From NCBI RefSeq assembly GCF_004011825.1, contig NZ_RKLO01000002.1:434001-498000 (forward strand): a stretch of DNA of 64,000 nucleotides, given 5' to 3'. Of the stretch, positions 55,891 to 64,000 are shown in pieces. Below the pieces are notes generated by a model. It saw only the letters and a list, made by a program, of their open reading frames with translations, had not been told where the DNA came from and did no database searches. The DNA comes from Rhodococcus xishaensis (GTDB lineage Bacteria; Actinomycetota; Actinomycetes; Mycobacteriales; Mycobacteriaceae). Each line of letters begins with the position of its first letter. Position 1 is the first letter of the stretch. Made by a program: the position numbers and the translations under genes.

Positions 55891-58800
55891 TCAGTAGTTC
55901 CCGCCGCCGGTCGCATGAACCTCGGCGAATTCGAACTCACCCTCGGACTGTGCGGGCACCCGCCGTCGCATCGGTGAGCCGAGGGCTCGGGACAGGTTGC
56001 CCCCGTTGTGTTCTGCGAGAAGTTCTCCGCCGGACCACACGAGCAGTGCCGCGCTGACAGTGTGTTCCGCCGTCGAGTGCGCGAGGTCGTAGTGCGCGCA
56101 TCCCGGCACACCGGCGTACGTGATCCACAGGTCGTACCCGGTCATGAACAGGTCCAAGTCGAACTGGACGCTCAGCCCCAGGAGTTCACTGCGTCCGTTG
56201 TCGTCGACGCCGGCGAATGCCTCGTCAAGCCCGAGCAGTCGCGGTGAGTGCGGATCCGCCGACGAGAGCATCACGTGTGCGGCCGCGAAGAGCGGCAGGT
56301 GCAGAGACACCGACTGCTCGCCGCCCGAGAGGGCGCTGTGCCGAGCCACGGTCAGTCGGTCCTCGCTGCCGTCGCCGCCGACCAGAGTGAACGAGAACAC
56401 CCGCCAGCGCCGGTAGTCGAGCGCGGCCGCGAGGATCTCCGGGTAGGATCGTTCGGGATGGGCCGCACGGGCCAGACGCACCTGGGACGCGAAATGTGCT
56501 CGGATAGTGGTCAATTCGTCGGCACTCAGCGCCGACGGCACCCGCTCCAGCAGCTTCGAGACTACGCGAGAACTGTCGTCGAGGTTGTCGGCGAGGACCC
56601 AGTGGACGCCGATCGTGCTGCCCGATGACATGCGCCGCTCGCGCATCTCGGCGCCCATCTGTCCGATCAACTCTCGCGCGTCGGCGGTGCGCTCGTGGAT
56701 CTGCTGGGCGAGACCGGTCAGGAGCGCGTCCTCGAGGATTCGTCGTTCCGAATCCGTCAGCAACACTTCCTGATCCAGACGTGCAGTCCGGATCCGTGAG
56801 GCGAACTCACCGATCGACGAGTAACCGTGATCGTCCTGGACCGACACGACGGTGAGCCCGTCCGGTGCGTCCCACTGCAGTCGGTAGCCCTGGCCGGACG
56901 CAGCCAGCTCGGCGTCGAAGTCCTGCAACGCAGCCGTGAGTGCCGACCGTGTCGACTTCCGGGCGCTCTCACTTGTTTTCACCGATGCCGTGGCGGCGTT
57001 GATTGCACCGTAGAGTGTGTCCACTTCGGGTGGCAGGATCGGGGAGTGACGATCTCCCTCGGTCGTGATGCGGTACACGAGTTGCTCGGGACTCATCCAG
57101 GCCGCGGCGCTCTGCGGCCACGAATGCTCGGTCGCGACGCCGAGTAGGTGTAGCAGATCACGCTGTGCATACGGTGCGAGTCGGTCTGCGTCCGTCCGTG
57201 TCTCGGTCAGCGCGGTGAGGAGCGCCTCGACGGCCCCCGTATACGCTCCCTCCGCCTTGCCGATCAGTTCGACGGCAGCATCGTAGGTCTTGCGTGCCGC
57301 GCGCTGTTCGGCCTTGCACGTCTCGATCCGGGTCCGGGCCCGCTCGAGATCCGCGTCGATCTGCTCGGCGCTCGCTCCCAGCGCTTCCCGGAGGGTCTCG
57401 AGGCGGCAGAGCTGCTGCCCGTAGTTCTCCTCCGCGATAGCAGCTTCCTCGACGAACTCCTCAGTGTTGCCACGGGCTTCGTCGAGTCGGCTTTCCGCCT
57501 CGCGGTGGTATTCGAGTTCCTTGTCGTGCTCACGCCGGCATCGCAGCAGCTGCTCTCCCAGGCTCTCGAAGTGCCGGATCGCGGCGGCAAGCGTGTCGAT
57601 CTCACGGGACCGGCGGGATGTGCGATGTTCGGCAGCCACGACGCGAAGCTGCTTTTCCTTTGCCGTGTGGTCCGCAATCGCCTGATCGAGCTCCTCGCCG
57701 GCACTCCTGGACGACTCCGATCGGGTGCGAAGGGCGCCCGCCGCCTCGGAGAGCCGCTTGATCGCGGCGAGTACGCCCGACGTGCGCGGTAATGCCCTGG
57801 AGGCGTTCGCCAACCGGTCGACGACTCGAGCGGCCTGGGCCTCGGAGTCACGGGCTGCGGCGAGAGCATGCTCGACAGCGGCGATCTCCCGGTCGAGTTC
57901 CTCCAAGCGTTGGGCACGACGACGTTCGCGGGCAGTCGAGCCGATGTATTCGGCGTCCGCCTTGACGTGGCGGCCGTGCTGGATGCCCTGCCAGAACCGG
58001 CCGTCCACACCTACGCCGACGGTGTCGGGGACGTCGGGGCTGCCGGCGCCGTCGCGAACGAGCGCCACCGACGCGAGAATCGCCGAGACCACGGAATCCG
58101 GGACGTCAGTATCTGGTTCGACCTCGAGGACGTCCGCCAACGTCGGTCCCTGCGGCCGCCGGTCCTCGGGCAAGGGCACGAGGAACTGCTCTGAGGTCAT
58201 GCGCGGCGCCGGCCCGTCGCCACCGAAGACCCAGGCGTCGAGAAGGTTTGCAGCTGCCAGAGCCGATTCGATGCCGGCGGCGACGGAGGGCTCCACGCCG
58301 TCGGCGAACCGCACCAGTCGCCACAGCGGGGCCCCGGGAAGACCACTGCGGTCGCTCGAACGGAATGCGAAACCTGCCGGAGCATCGTCGTGTTGGTCCG
58401 AGACCCGCTTTCGGTTGGACTGCAGCGCGGCGATCTGTTCCATGCTCGAGGACTGGTCGGCCTGCGCGCTGCGGCGAAGGGCCCGTTGCTCGTCGAGCGC
58501 CGACTGCGTGTGCTCGTGCAGCACGGTCGTCAAGCTGGGCGAGTCGGCCTCGCCGACCTGTGCGAGGGCCGCGTCGAGCGCGGTGAACAGGGCCGCGGTC
58601 ACCCCGGCCGATCGGTATTCGGCGGAATGCTCGCTCCACCAACTCCGTAGGTCGGCCGCGCAGTCCGCACGGGCCAGCTCGACGGACGCCTCGGCCTCCG
58701 CGACGATGGCTTGGCCCGCGTCGAGCAGATCGCGGCCCCTGTCGGCGGCGCGCCCGGCGCGATCACGCTCCGTAGCGGCCTTCTCGACCGCTGCGAGTGC

Positions 58801-60096
58801 GGCGCGCACGGCCCGCACGTCGCCATCACGTTCCTCGGCGTGACCCCGGACGGCAGTCGTGATCTGATCCGATCGTGCGGTCTCGTGCAGCGGCGTCCAC
58901 ACGATTCCCGCCTGCTCGGCTGCTTCGGCCAGTTCCTCCTCGGCTCGCACCAGCGCCGCATGCGCACGGCCGACCGAGTCCGCCGCGCGGGAAGCCTCGT
59001 CCATTCGCTGCCCCAGCGTCGACTGGGCCTTGCGTGCCTTGTCGGCCTGCTGTGTGGTCGAGAGTTTCAGCTGCTCGACGGCGGCCGCGAGATCGTCGAG
59101 TTGTTGCTTGCCCTCGTAGGCGCCCGATCGCTGGAGGGTGTCGAGGTCGACACGGGCTTGCTCGAGAGCGCGCTCGGCCTCGGTGAACCGCTCTTCGGCG
59201 AGGACGCGCTCCTCCTGCCGTGACGTCTGCAGCGACCGCGCCTCATCCAGGGTCGCCGTCGCACGGCCGACTGAGTCGAGCCGACGAGCGACCTGCTCGA
59301 TATCTGTGCGCGCCTGCTGAGCCAAGTACCTCGAGTACACCGTCACGAAACTCTGTGCCGCATGGTCGGCGGCCGTCAGTCCCTCGAGCGCCCGGCCCAC
59401 CTCCTCGAGGTCGCTGAAGGAGCGGGCCGCCTCGAGGACGAGCTGGTCGTCGAGCGGCCGCAGGCCATCGGTGAGCGCCTGTGACAGGCCTTTCGGGTCC
59501 AGATTCTTGGCCAGCTGTGGGCGTCGCAGGGTCAGGATCAAGTTGATCAACTGGTCGTAGCGCTGCGATCCGAGCCCGAACAGGCGGGCGTCGATCGCTC
59601 CGCGGTAGTCGACCGGGCGGTCGGTGATGGTGTCGCTGCCGATTTGCTCTGCGAGCTGCTTTTTGGTGAGCGGTCGGTCGTCATTGCCGAGGAGCGAGAA
59701 GTCGATACCCACGCGACCGTCGGCGACGAAGTACCAGCGGGTGACCTTGTCGTTGTGGCGGGTGGCGCGCATCCCTATACCGACAGTGACGGCTTCGGGG
59801 TCGTTCGCCGGTCCGCGACTGAACTCCATCCACACGTACGAATGCGCCGAATCCTGGCCGCGGTAGAGCAGATTCGACTTCATCGTCCGTTCCTCGCCCG
59901 CGAACGGGTTGAGGCGGCGAGGCTCGATTCGACCGTCGAGAACGAACGGGAACAGCACCTCGAGGGCTTTGGTTTTCCCTGAGCCGTTGGGGCCGCGCAG
60001 TACGAGACGACCGTCTGCGAACGAGAACTCCTGGTCTCGGTAGTCCCAGAGGTTGATGATCCCGGCGCGGGTCGGTTTGAAACGCGCGTGTGGCAT
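55891..60096 (-). CDS. jetC: JetC: SMC/MukB-like ATPase of a Wadjet-type system (TIGR02680 family)
   Basis: 1401 residues, the ATPase motor of a condensin-like complex that in Wadjet systems loads on DNA, extrudes loops and marks small circular plasmids. The start is the ATG at 60096 (MPHARFKPTRAGIINLWDYR); an upstream extension to 60393 overlaps jetB and is a read-through. Walker A GPNGSGKT is at residues 35-42; the C-terminal ABC signature LSGGEQS is at 1256-1262 and Walker B LGLDEAF has Asp1291-Glu1292. Between about 290 and 1150 lies long coiled coil with a central hinge-like globular part. It begins 19 bases after jetB. The C terminus is complete and no jetD follows. Confidence 0.93.
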   Translation of the reverse strand: MPHARFKPTRAGIINLWDYRDQEFSFADGRLVLRGPNGSGKTKALEVLFPFVLDGRIEPRRLNPFAGEERTMKSNLLYRGQDSAHSYVWMEFSRGPANDPEAVTVGIGMRATRHNDKVTRWYFVADGRVGIDFSLLGNDDRPLTKKQLAEQIGSDTITDRPVDYRGAIDARLFGLGSQRYDQLINLILTLRRPQLAKNLDPKGLSQALTDGLRPLDDQLVLEAARSFSDLEEVGRALEGLTAADHAAQSFVTVYSRYLAQQARTDIEQVARRLDSVGRATATLDEARSLQTSRQEERVLAEERFTEAERALEQARVDLDTLQRSGAYEGKQQLDDLAAAVEQLKLSTTQQADKARKAQSTLGQRMDEASRAADSVGRAHAALVRAEEELAEAAEQAGIVWTPLHETARSDQITTAVRGHAEERDGDVRAVRAALAAVEKAATERDRAGRAADRGRDLLDAGQAIVAEAEASVELARADCAADLRSWWSEHSAEYRSAGVTAALFTALDAALAQVGEADSPSLTTVLHEHTQSALDEQRALRRSAQADQSSSMEQIAALQSNRKRVSDQHDDAPAGFAFRSSDRSGLPGAPLWRLVRFADGVEPSVAAGIESALAAANLLDAWVFGGDGPAPRMTSEQFLVPLPEDRRPQGPTLADVLEVEPDTDVPDSVVSAILASVALVRDGAGSPDVPDTVGVGVDGRFWQGIQHGRHVKADAEYIGSTARERRRAQRLEELDREIAAVEHALAAARDSEAQAARVVDRLANASRALPRTSGVLAAIKRLSEAAGALRTRSESSRSAGEELDQAIADHTAKEKQLRVVAAEHRTSRRSREIDTLAAAIRHFESLGEQLLRCRREHDKELEYHREAESRLDEARGNTEEFVEEAAIAEENYGQQLCRLETLREALGASAEQIDADLERARTRIETCKAEQRAARKTYDAAVELIGKAEGAYTGAVEALLTALTETRTDADRLAPYAQRDLLHLLGVATEHSWPQSAAAWMSPEQLVYRITTEGDRHSPILPPEVDTLYGAINAATASVKTSESARKSTRSALTAALQDFDAELAASGQGYRLQWDAPDGLTVVSVQDDHGYSSIGEFASRIRTARLDQEVLLTDSERRILEDALLTGLAQQIHERTADARELIGQMGAEMRERRMSSGSTIGVHWVLADNLDDSSRVVSKLLERVPSALSADELTTIRAHFASQVRLARAAHPERSYPEILAAALDYRRWRVFSFTLVGGDGSEDRLTVARHSALSGGEQSVSLHLPLFAAAHVMLSSADPHSPRLLGLDEAFAGVDDNGRSELLGLSVQFDLDLFMTGYDLWITYAGVPGCAHYDLAHSTAEHTVSAALLVWSGGELLAEHNGGNLSRALGSPMRRRVPAQSEGEFEFAEVHATGGGNY

Positions 60097-60115
60097 GAGA
60101 ACGGAGTCCCTACTT

Positions 60116-61525
60116 CTAGACCGGTCGAGTGTCGTCGGTTCGGCCGGTAACCGGTTCGTGGAACAGATCGGACTGTGCGCTGCGGTGCCGGATGTTGACC
60201 ACGACGCCGCGGAATCGGGCGATGGCCGGCAGCACCAGGACACCGTCGTCGACTTTCCTGACCAGGTCGAGTCGATCGAGCAGTGCGATGGCGTTTCGTC
60301 GCAACCCGGCGTGGTCGGCCTGCCACTGTGCGGCGAACGTCCGTCCGAACTGCCGGACGAGCTTGCCCACCGCCTCGGCCAGCCAGGCGTCACCGAGCTG
60401 CGGGTAGCGGGCGGGCTCGGAAGCGTTCTCGACGGGGGTCGTTGGCTCAGAGGGTGCGGCCGCCGGATCCTCAGCTAGTTGCTCGAATATCCCAGCGCGG
60501 GGGATCGCGGCATCGAGTTGCGTGGTGAGTTCGAACCGGCTGCGGTCGGGGAGTGGTCGGTGCTGCAACTGCGGTGCATCCAGGTCGAGGACTCGGTCGG
60601 CCATTTCGCCGGCCAGGAGCAGTGCGACCTGTGAGACCGTCCCAGTGCTGGGGAACCGTACGTCGGACATCCGGCCGGAAGGGTCGATCATTGCGATGCC
60701 CTCGGCTCGCCGCTCGGCCACCAGACCGGTTAGATCCTCCACGGCGGCCGCCGTGCGGGGCAACGCGAGCTGGAGCCGTTCGTCGTCGGCCAGTTCGTCC
60801 GCGTACACGACGGGACGTTCGACGAGTGCGCGCCGGATGCGACGCGCGGTCTCTCGCGGGTCGGCCGGGCGAGGCCCGACCGCTGCCTCCTGGAGCCGAT
60901 CCTTCTCGCCCTCGAGTAGGGACCGCACCGAGGTCACGTGCTGCAGGACGCGCGGCGGGCGGAACAGTGCGATCACCACCGAGCGGTCGATGTCGTAGAG
61001 TGCCTCGCCCGTATCGGGATTCGACGCCCACCCGCCGGCGTCGCCGTCGGCGAGCACGATTGCACCACGGGCGGCAAGCCAGGCGACCGCGTCGACGAAC
61101 GCGTCTCGGTCCGCCGCCCGCTCGGTGGATAGCGTCACTCCGGGGACCTGCGCGGCTTCTGTGGCGACGTGGTCAGCCAACTCGGACAACGTGATCTGGT
61201 TCCCGGACCGCCCGAGCGCTGCGAGCGCCAACGCGAGGTAGGCGTAGCGGTGCCGGTCGAAAACCCGGTCACTCGGAGTTCGTGCGGGGGTGTCTGGGAC
61301 GAGCCGGTCGGGCACCGTGAACAAACGCGCTGTCGTCTCGGTGACCTCGAATCGGTACCCGAACAGCTCGAGTAGGTCCTCACGCAGTTCGGTGGCCCAT
61401 CTGCGCAGGAGCGGAAGCGCGAGGCGGTCTGGATAAGTCTGCGTCACAAGATGATTCGACAAGATCATGCGGGCAGCCCGCTGGTACATGTCGATCTCGA
61501 GCGGTGAGATGGTGCGGGCCCTCAT
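60116..61525 (-). CDS. jetB: JetB: TIGR02678/DUF2398 subunit of a Wadjet-type system
   Basis: 469 residues from ATG 61525, whose A-T-G overlaps the jetA stop (ATGA). Winged-helix-like N-terminal part (ARMILSNHLVTQTYPDRLAL) and helical C-terminal domains. DUF2398 proteins occur in the conserved four-gene TIGR02677-02680 neighbourhood and play the kite-like (MukE-type) role that bridges the kleisin and the SMC heads. That assignment is by family and gene order; I see no catalytic motif. It is coupled to jetA and followed 19 bases later by jetC. Confidence 0.9.
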   Translation of the reverse strand: MRARTISPLEIDMYQRAARMILSNHLVTQTYPDRLALPLLRRWATELREDLLELFGYRFEVTETTARLFTVPDRLVPDTPARTPSDRVFDRHRYAYLALALAALGRSGNQITLSELADHVATEAAQVPGVTLSTERAADRDAFVDAVAWLAARGAIVLADGDAGGWASNPDTGEALYDIDRSVVIALFRPPRVLQHVTSVRSLLEGEKDRLQEAAVGPRPADPRETARRIRRALVERPVVYADELADDERLQLALPRTAAAVEDLTGLVAERRAEGIAMIDPSGRMSDVRFPSTGTVSQVALLLAGEMADRVLDLDAPQLQHRPLPDRSRFELTTQLDAAIPRAGIFEQLAEDPAAAPSEPTTPVENASEPARYPQLGDAWLAEAVGKLVRQFGRTFAAQWQADHAGLRRNAIALLDRLDLVRKVDDGVLVLPAIARFRGVVVNIRHRSAQSDLFHEPVTGRTDDTRPV

Positions 61526-63033
61526 TGCACCGTCACCTGCAGTCCGTCGAGATGAAGCCGGCCACGGGTGGTCTGGACGACCGTTGATTCCGCATGCGGA
61601 CGCAGCGTCAGCCGGACACCGTTCTCCGAGCCCGTCGAACTCGGGACGGTTCCGCTGACCGGCACCCGTGCGGTGAGTGCGGCGCTGAGCAGGCTGAGTA
61701 GCACGTCGGTCTCTCGAGTGTCGAGCACCCGGTCGTAAGCGCCCCCGGCAGCGAGCGAGGCCGCGGCCGTGGCCCGCGCCTGCTGCGCTGCGAGCTGTTC
61801 CTGGCGAAGCCGCCGGACGCCGGCCTCGTCGCGCTGGACACGGGCGGGGATGCCTGGCAACGCCGGCCGTCCGGTCTCCGCGAGAGTTCGGGAGACCTCG
61901 ACAGGTGCCGCCACCCACCACGACCGCGAATCGGGGATGATGTCGTTGTCCGGGTGGACCATCGACAGGTGCCGTGGGCGGCCGAGGTCGAAGACGAGTT
62001 GGTACAGCGCGTGCGCCGAGTCTTCCGTGGGGGCCGCGGCGAACCAGCCTGCGAGGTGCCGCAGCTGACTCTCGCGGCTCACGCCGCCCCGCCGGGCCTC
62101 GGTTACCCGGCGTAGGAGAGAGAGTACGGCCGCGACGGCGCTCATCGTGCCCTCCCGCAGTCGATCAGACTCGCTCGGAGCGGACGCAGCGACGAACCAC
62201 TGTGTCAGTCCCGACCAGCGTGTGCGCCAGTCGGACTCGCGATGCTCGCGAGGGAGGAAGACGCGTTCGTCACTTGCAGCGGCACGAGCGATCAGCGAGT
62301 CGACTCCGGTTGCCTCCACGACCTCGATCGCGGTCGCAAGTCTCGGGGCGTACCGCGCGAGATCGGAACTGAACTCCCGCATGTGGCTGAGCAACGCGTC
62401 CTTGTGGGTGAGGAACCCCTCAGGCGTGATCTCCGTGGTGCGGACCAAATCGCCGAGCATCAGGTAGAACTGCGCAGCGCGTGCGGCCATATCGGTGAGC
62501 GTGGAATCGAGTCGTGCGAGCTTGCGGTAGATGAGATCGCCGTCCGCCCGCCGGTTCGCCTCAGCGAGTTCCTCGAGGTCTGCGAGCAAGTCCGGCAACG
62601 CGAGCCGGGACAAGGTCGCGTCTTCGAGGCGGGCGCCCAGAAGGTCCTCGACCGCTCGGAACGCCAGGTAGCCGGCCTGACTGAACTGGTATACGAAGTG
62701 ACGGTTCCGGTACTCGGCAAGCGTTGCGACACGGCTGCCGTCGTAGCTGCGCTCGAGAAGGCCCCATGAATGCAGTTGTTCGAGGAGGGGGGTGATCTCG
62801 GCCGACGTCATGGCTGCGGCGGGATTGTCGCCCGCGATCCTGGTGAGGATATCCGCCGCATCGCCCGCGTGCAGGAGCACGACGTAGTTCGCTCGGGCGT
62901 TGTCGAACGCCCTCAGCACCCACAGGTACTCGGCACGCTTCTCCGCGGTTGTGAAGGAGAACAGCCGCAACCGGTCCTCGTGCATGGCGAGATCGGCGTC
63001 CGCTGACAGCCGCGTGTCACCTGAATCGCTCAC
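61522..63033 (-). CDS. jetA: JetA: TIGR02677/DUF2397 kleisin-like subunit of a Wadjet-type system
   Basis: 503 residues, predominantly helical (MSDSGDTRLSADADLAMHED). DUF2397 proteins are the MukF-like kleisin of the system. Typical family stretches include RLRLFSFTTAEKRAEYLWVL at the N terminus and LGDLVRTTEITPEGFLTHKDALLSHMREF in the middle. It starts the coupled operon jetA-jetB-jetC, with a 49-bp gap behind the AbiEi-like gene in the same orientation, so that gene may be part of the operon. Known relatives restrict plasmid maintenance; the EptABC system of M. smegmatis is a functional precedent. Confidence 0.9.
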   Translation of the reverse strand: MSDSGDTRLSADADLAMHEDRLRLFSFTTAEKRAEYLWVLRAFDNARANYVVLLHAGDAADILTRIAGDNPAAAMTSAEITPLLEQLHSWGLLERSYDGSRVATLAEYRNRHFVYQFSQAGYLAFRAVEDLLGARLEDATLSRLALPDLLADLEELAEANRRADGDLIYRKLARLDSTLTDMAARAAQFYLMLGDLVRTTEITPEGFLTHKDALLSHMREFSSDLARYAPRLATAIEVVEATGVDSLIARAAASDERVFLPREHRESDWRTRWSGLTQWFVAASAPSESDRLREGTMSAVAAVLSLLRRVTEARRGGVSRESQLRHLAGWFAAAPTEDSAHALYQLVFDLGRPRHLSMVHPDNDIIPDSRSWWVAAPVEVSRTLAETGRPALPGIPARVQRDEAGVRRLRQEQLAAQQARATAAASLAAGGAYDRVLDTRETDVLLSLLSAALTARVPVSGTVPSSTGSENGVRLTLRPHAESTVVQTTRGRLHLDGLQVTVQ

Positions 63034-63082
63034 CGTGCCAGCGTAGGACGTCAGTGGGCGGACGAGCCAACACGTGGAGTGG

Positions 63083-64000
63083 TCACCGCGTACGCCGGAC
63101 GGGACGGCGCCACGCCGGCTCGTCTGTGGTCAACGTCGTGAGTAGGTACTCGGCAGCGTCCGGGTGCCGAAACGGCCCTGCGGCGAGATCTGCGTACGCA
63201 TGTGCCGGCGCGACGCAGCGCAACCCGTTGCGATACTGCATTCGCTCGAAAACCACCGCTGACCACGGGGTTGCAACCATCACGTCGGCTCCGCCGTCGA
63301 TCGGCCGAAGGTCCATCGCGGCCGCGAATGCGTCGACGTCGTCGGCGTACACCTCGAGCACCGCGGGCGTGGCGTAGTCCGTTGCGCCGATTCCGGTGAC
63401 TGCATATCCCGGATCGCCGTCGGTCGCTGCGAGTCGAGCCAGCAGGTCGTCGAGGCCGCCAGGTGCGGCGAAGCCTCTGGTCGGGCACGGTTTTCGATCT
63501 GCGGCCCAAGCGCGCAGCATATGGGGCCACCGCACATCGGTGATAGGGCCGCGCGGCAGCCGCGTCAGCAATTCGCGTTCGTAGAGCACCTCGACCACTC
63601 GGTACGCGGCACCGGTCGACGTTCCCGAGAGCTTGATGAGTTCTGGGACCGACATCTCGCCGACATAGTCCGCGAGCGCGCGCACGACACGTTCGGACGG
63701 CTCACCGGTGAGCACCCCCGACGGTCGCCCGGGGCCTCGCCAGGGGTCCGCGTCGGCGCCGCGGTTGCGCACCCAGATCGTGGGCCGCGTCGCGAGAAGA
63801 CTCACGTTGCCGGTGGCATCCCCATACGAGATGCCGTGGCCGTCCAGTTGTCGTCGTACCGGATCCGAGAGGTAGTGAGCACAGACGAATCCGCGGTCGC
63901 TGTCGGACAATTCGGAGGCGATGCGTGCGACGTCCCCGCTGAGCACGCCCTTGCGGGCGATGATCGCGTAGGAGACCGATTCGCCGTCCGGCGCGGTGAT
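63083..64000 (-). CDS. AbiEi-like winged-helix protein, partial (5' end beyond window)
   Basis: The frame is open to base 64000; a GTG at 63946 is internal, because coding-looking sequence (ITAPDGESVSYAIIARKG) continues upstream to the edge. The visible 305 residues include GISYGDATGNVSLLATRPTIW, the signature of the AbiEi_2 (type IV antitoxin-like) fold, a central winged helix (LADYVGEMSVPELIKLSGTSTGAAYRVVEVL), and a C-terminal domain. No AbiEii nucleotidyltransferase toxin follows; instead jetA begins 49 bp downstream on the same strand. It may regulate the Wadjet operon or be an independent gene. Confidence 0.65.
   Translation of the reverse strand: MTAPDGESVSYAIIARKGVLSGDVARIASELSDSDRGFVCAHYLSDPVRRQLDGHGISYGDATGNVSLLATRPTIWVRNRGADADPWRGPGRPSGVLTGEPSERVVRALADYVGEMSVPELIKLSGTSTGAAYRVVEVLYERELLTRLPRGPITDVRWPHMLRAWAADRKPCPTRGFAAPGGLDDLLARLAATDGDPGYAVTGIGATDYATPAVLEVYADDVDAFAAAMDLRPIDGGADVMVATPWSAVVFERMQYRNGLRCVAPAHAYADLAAGPFRHPDAAEYLLTTLTTDEPAWRRPVRRTR

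Noticed and set aside
60097-60393. N-terminal extension of JetC to 1500 residues
   Set aside because: The extra 99 residues overlap jetB, have an Arg/Ser/Pro shadow composition, and the TIGR02680 family begins at the ATG at 60096 (MPHARFKPTRAG).
61526-61921. Longer JetB starting inside jetA
   Set aside because: The segment is a shadow of jetA; the ATGA overlap at 61522-61525 gives the natural coupled start.

Overview
The window is about 64 kb of high-GC chromosome with very short intergenic gaps and many ATGA/GTGA stop-start overlaps. The gene set points to a mycolic-acid actinobacterium, most likely Rhodococcus/Prescottella or a close Nocardiaceae relative. The pointers are fabG1-inhA, an acn-acnR pair, an NlpC/P60 hydrolase of the RipA type, mshC (mycothiol), an IdeR-type iron box over a heme-uptake operon, and long stretches in the gene order of Mycobacterium tuberculosis. 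This is inferred from proteins and synteny; no rRNA is present to confirm it.

Layout. 1-3.5 kb (minus): two tandem DUF3558 lipoproteins (the first cut by the window edge) behind a small ESX/EspC-like protein, then a lycopene cyclase overlapping an SDR gene. 3.6-17.8 kb matches the M. tuberculosis Rv1473-Rv1485 block: ABC-F protein, small HTH protein, acnR, aconitase, Rv1476-type membrane protein, RipA, the MoxR-DUF58-VWA operon, FabG1-InhA and ferrochelatase. 17.9-20.1 kb: a TetR regulator divergent from a membrane-anchored nitroreductase across a perfect 34-bp palindrome, then a small membrane protein. 20.1-31.6 kb returns to the Rv1486c-Rv1496 order: DUF3097, NfeD-SPFH, a SatD-like regulator with a membrane partner, a TVP38 protein, a double hotdog thioesterase, and methylmalonyl-CoA mutase (mutA-mutB) with its chaperone meaB.

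31.6-39.3 kb is a mixed metabolic stretch: nucleoside hydrolase, CoA-transferase, saccharopine-dehydrogenase-like protein, DUF2784, universal stress protein, a zinc-ribbon SDR, and a leaderless subtilase. A tRNA-Leu(GAG) follows. 39.6-53.3 kb corresponds to the Rv2141c-Rv2130c block (M20 peptidase, PEBP, pyrD, LppL, UppP, histidine phosphatase, DUF3090, SCO1664-family protein, MshC). A heme acquisition operon (hmuO-hmuT-hmuU-hmuV) and an aldo/keto reductase are inserted in it.

53.3-64 kb is accessory: a GNAT-AAA+ fusion, a secreted GH19-type muralytic enzyme, and a three-gene SMC operon, jetA-jetB-jetC (TIGR02677/TIGR02678/TIGR02680 families, the Wadjet anti-plasmid system). It is preceded by an AbiEi-like winged-helix protein cut by the window end. 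The fourth Wadjet gene, the JetD (TIGR02679/DUF2399) nuclease, is not next to jetC or anywhere else visible. The main open question of the window is whether this is an incomplete system, has JetD upstream beyond 64000, or uses a different effector.
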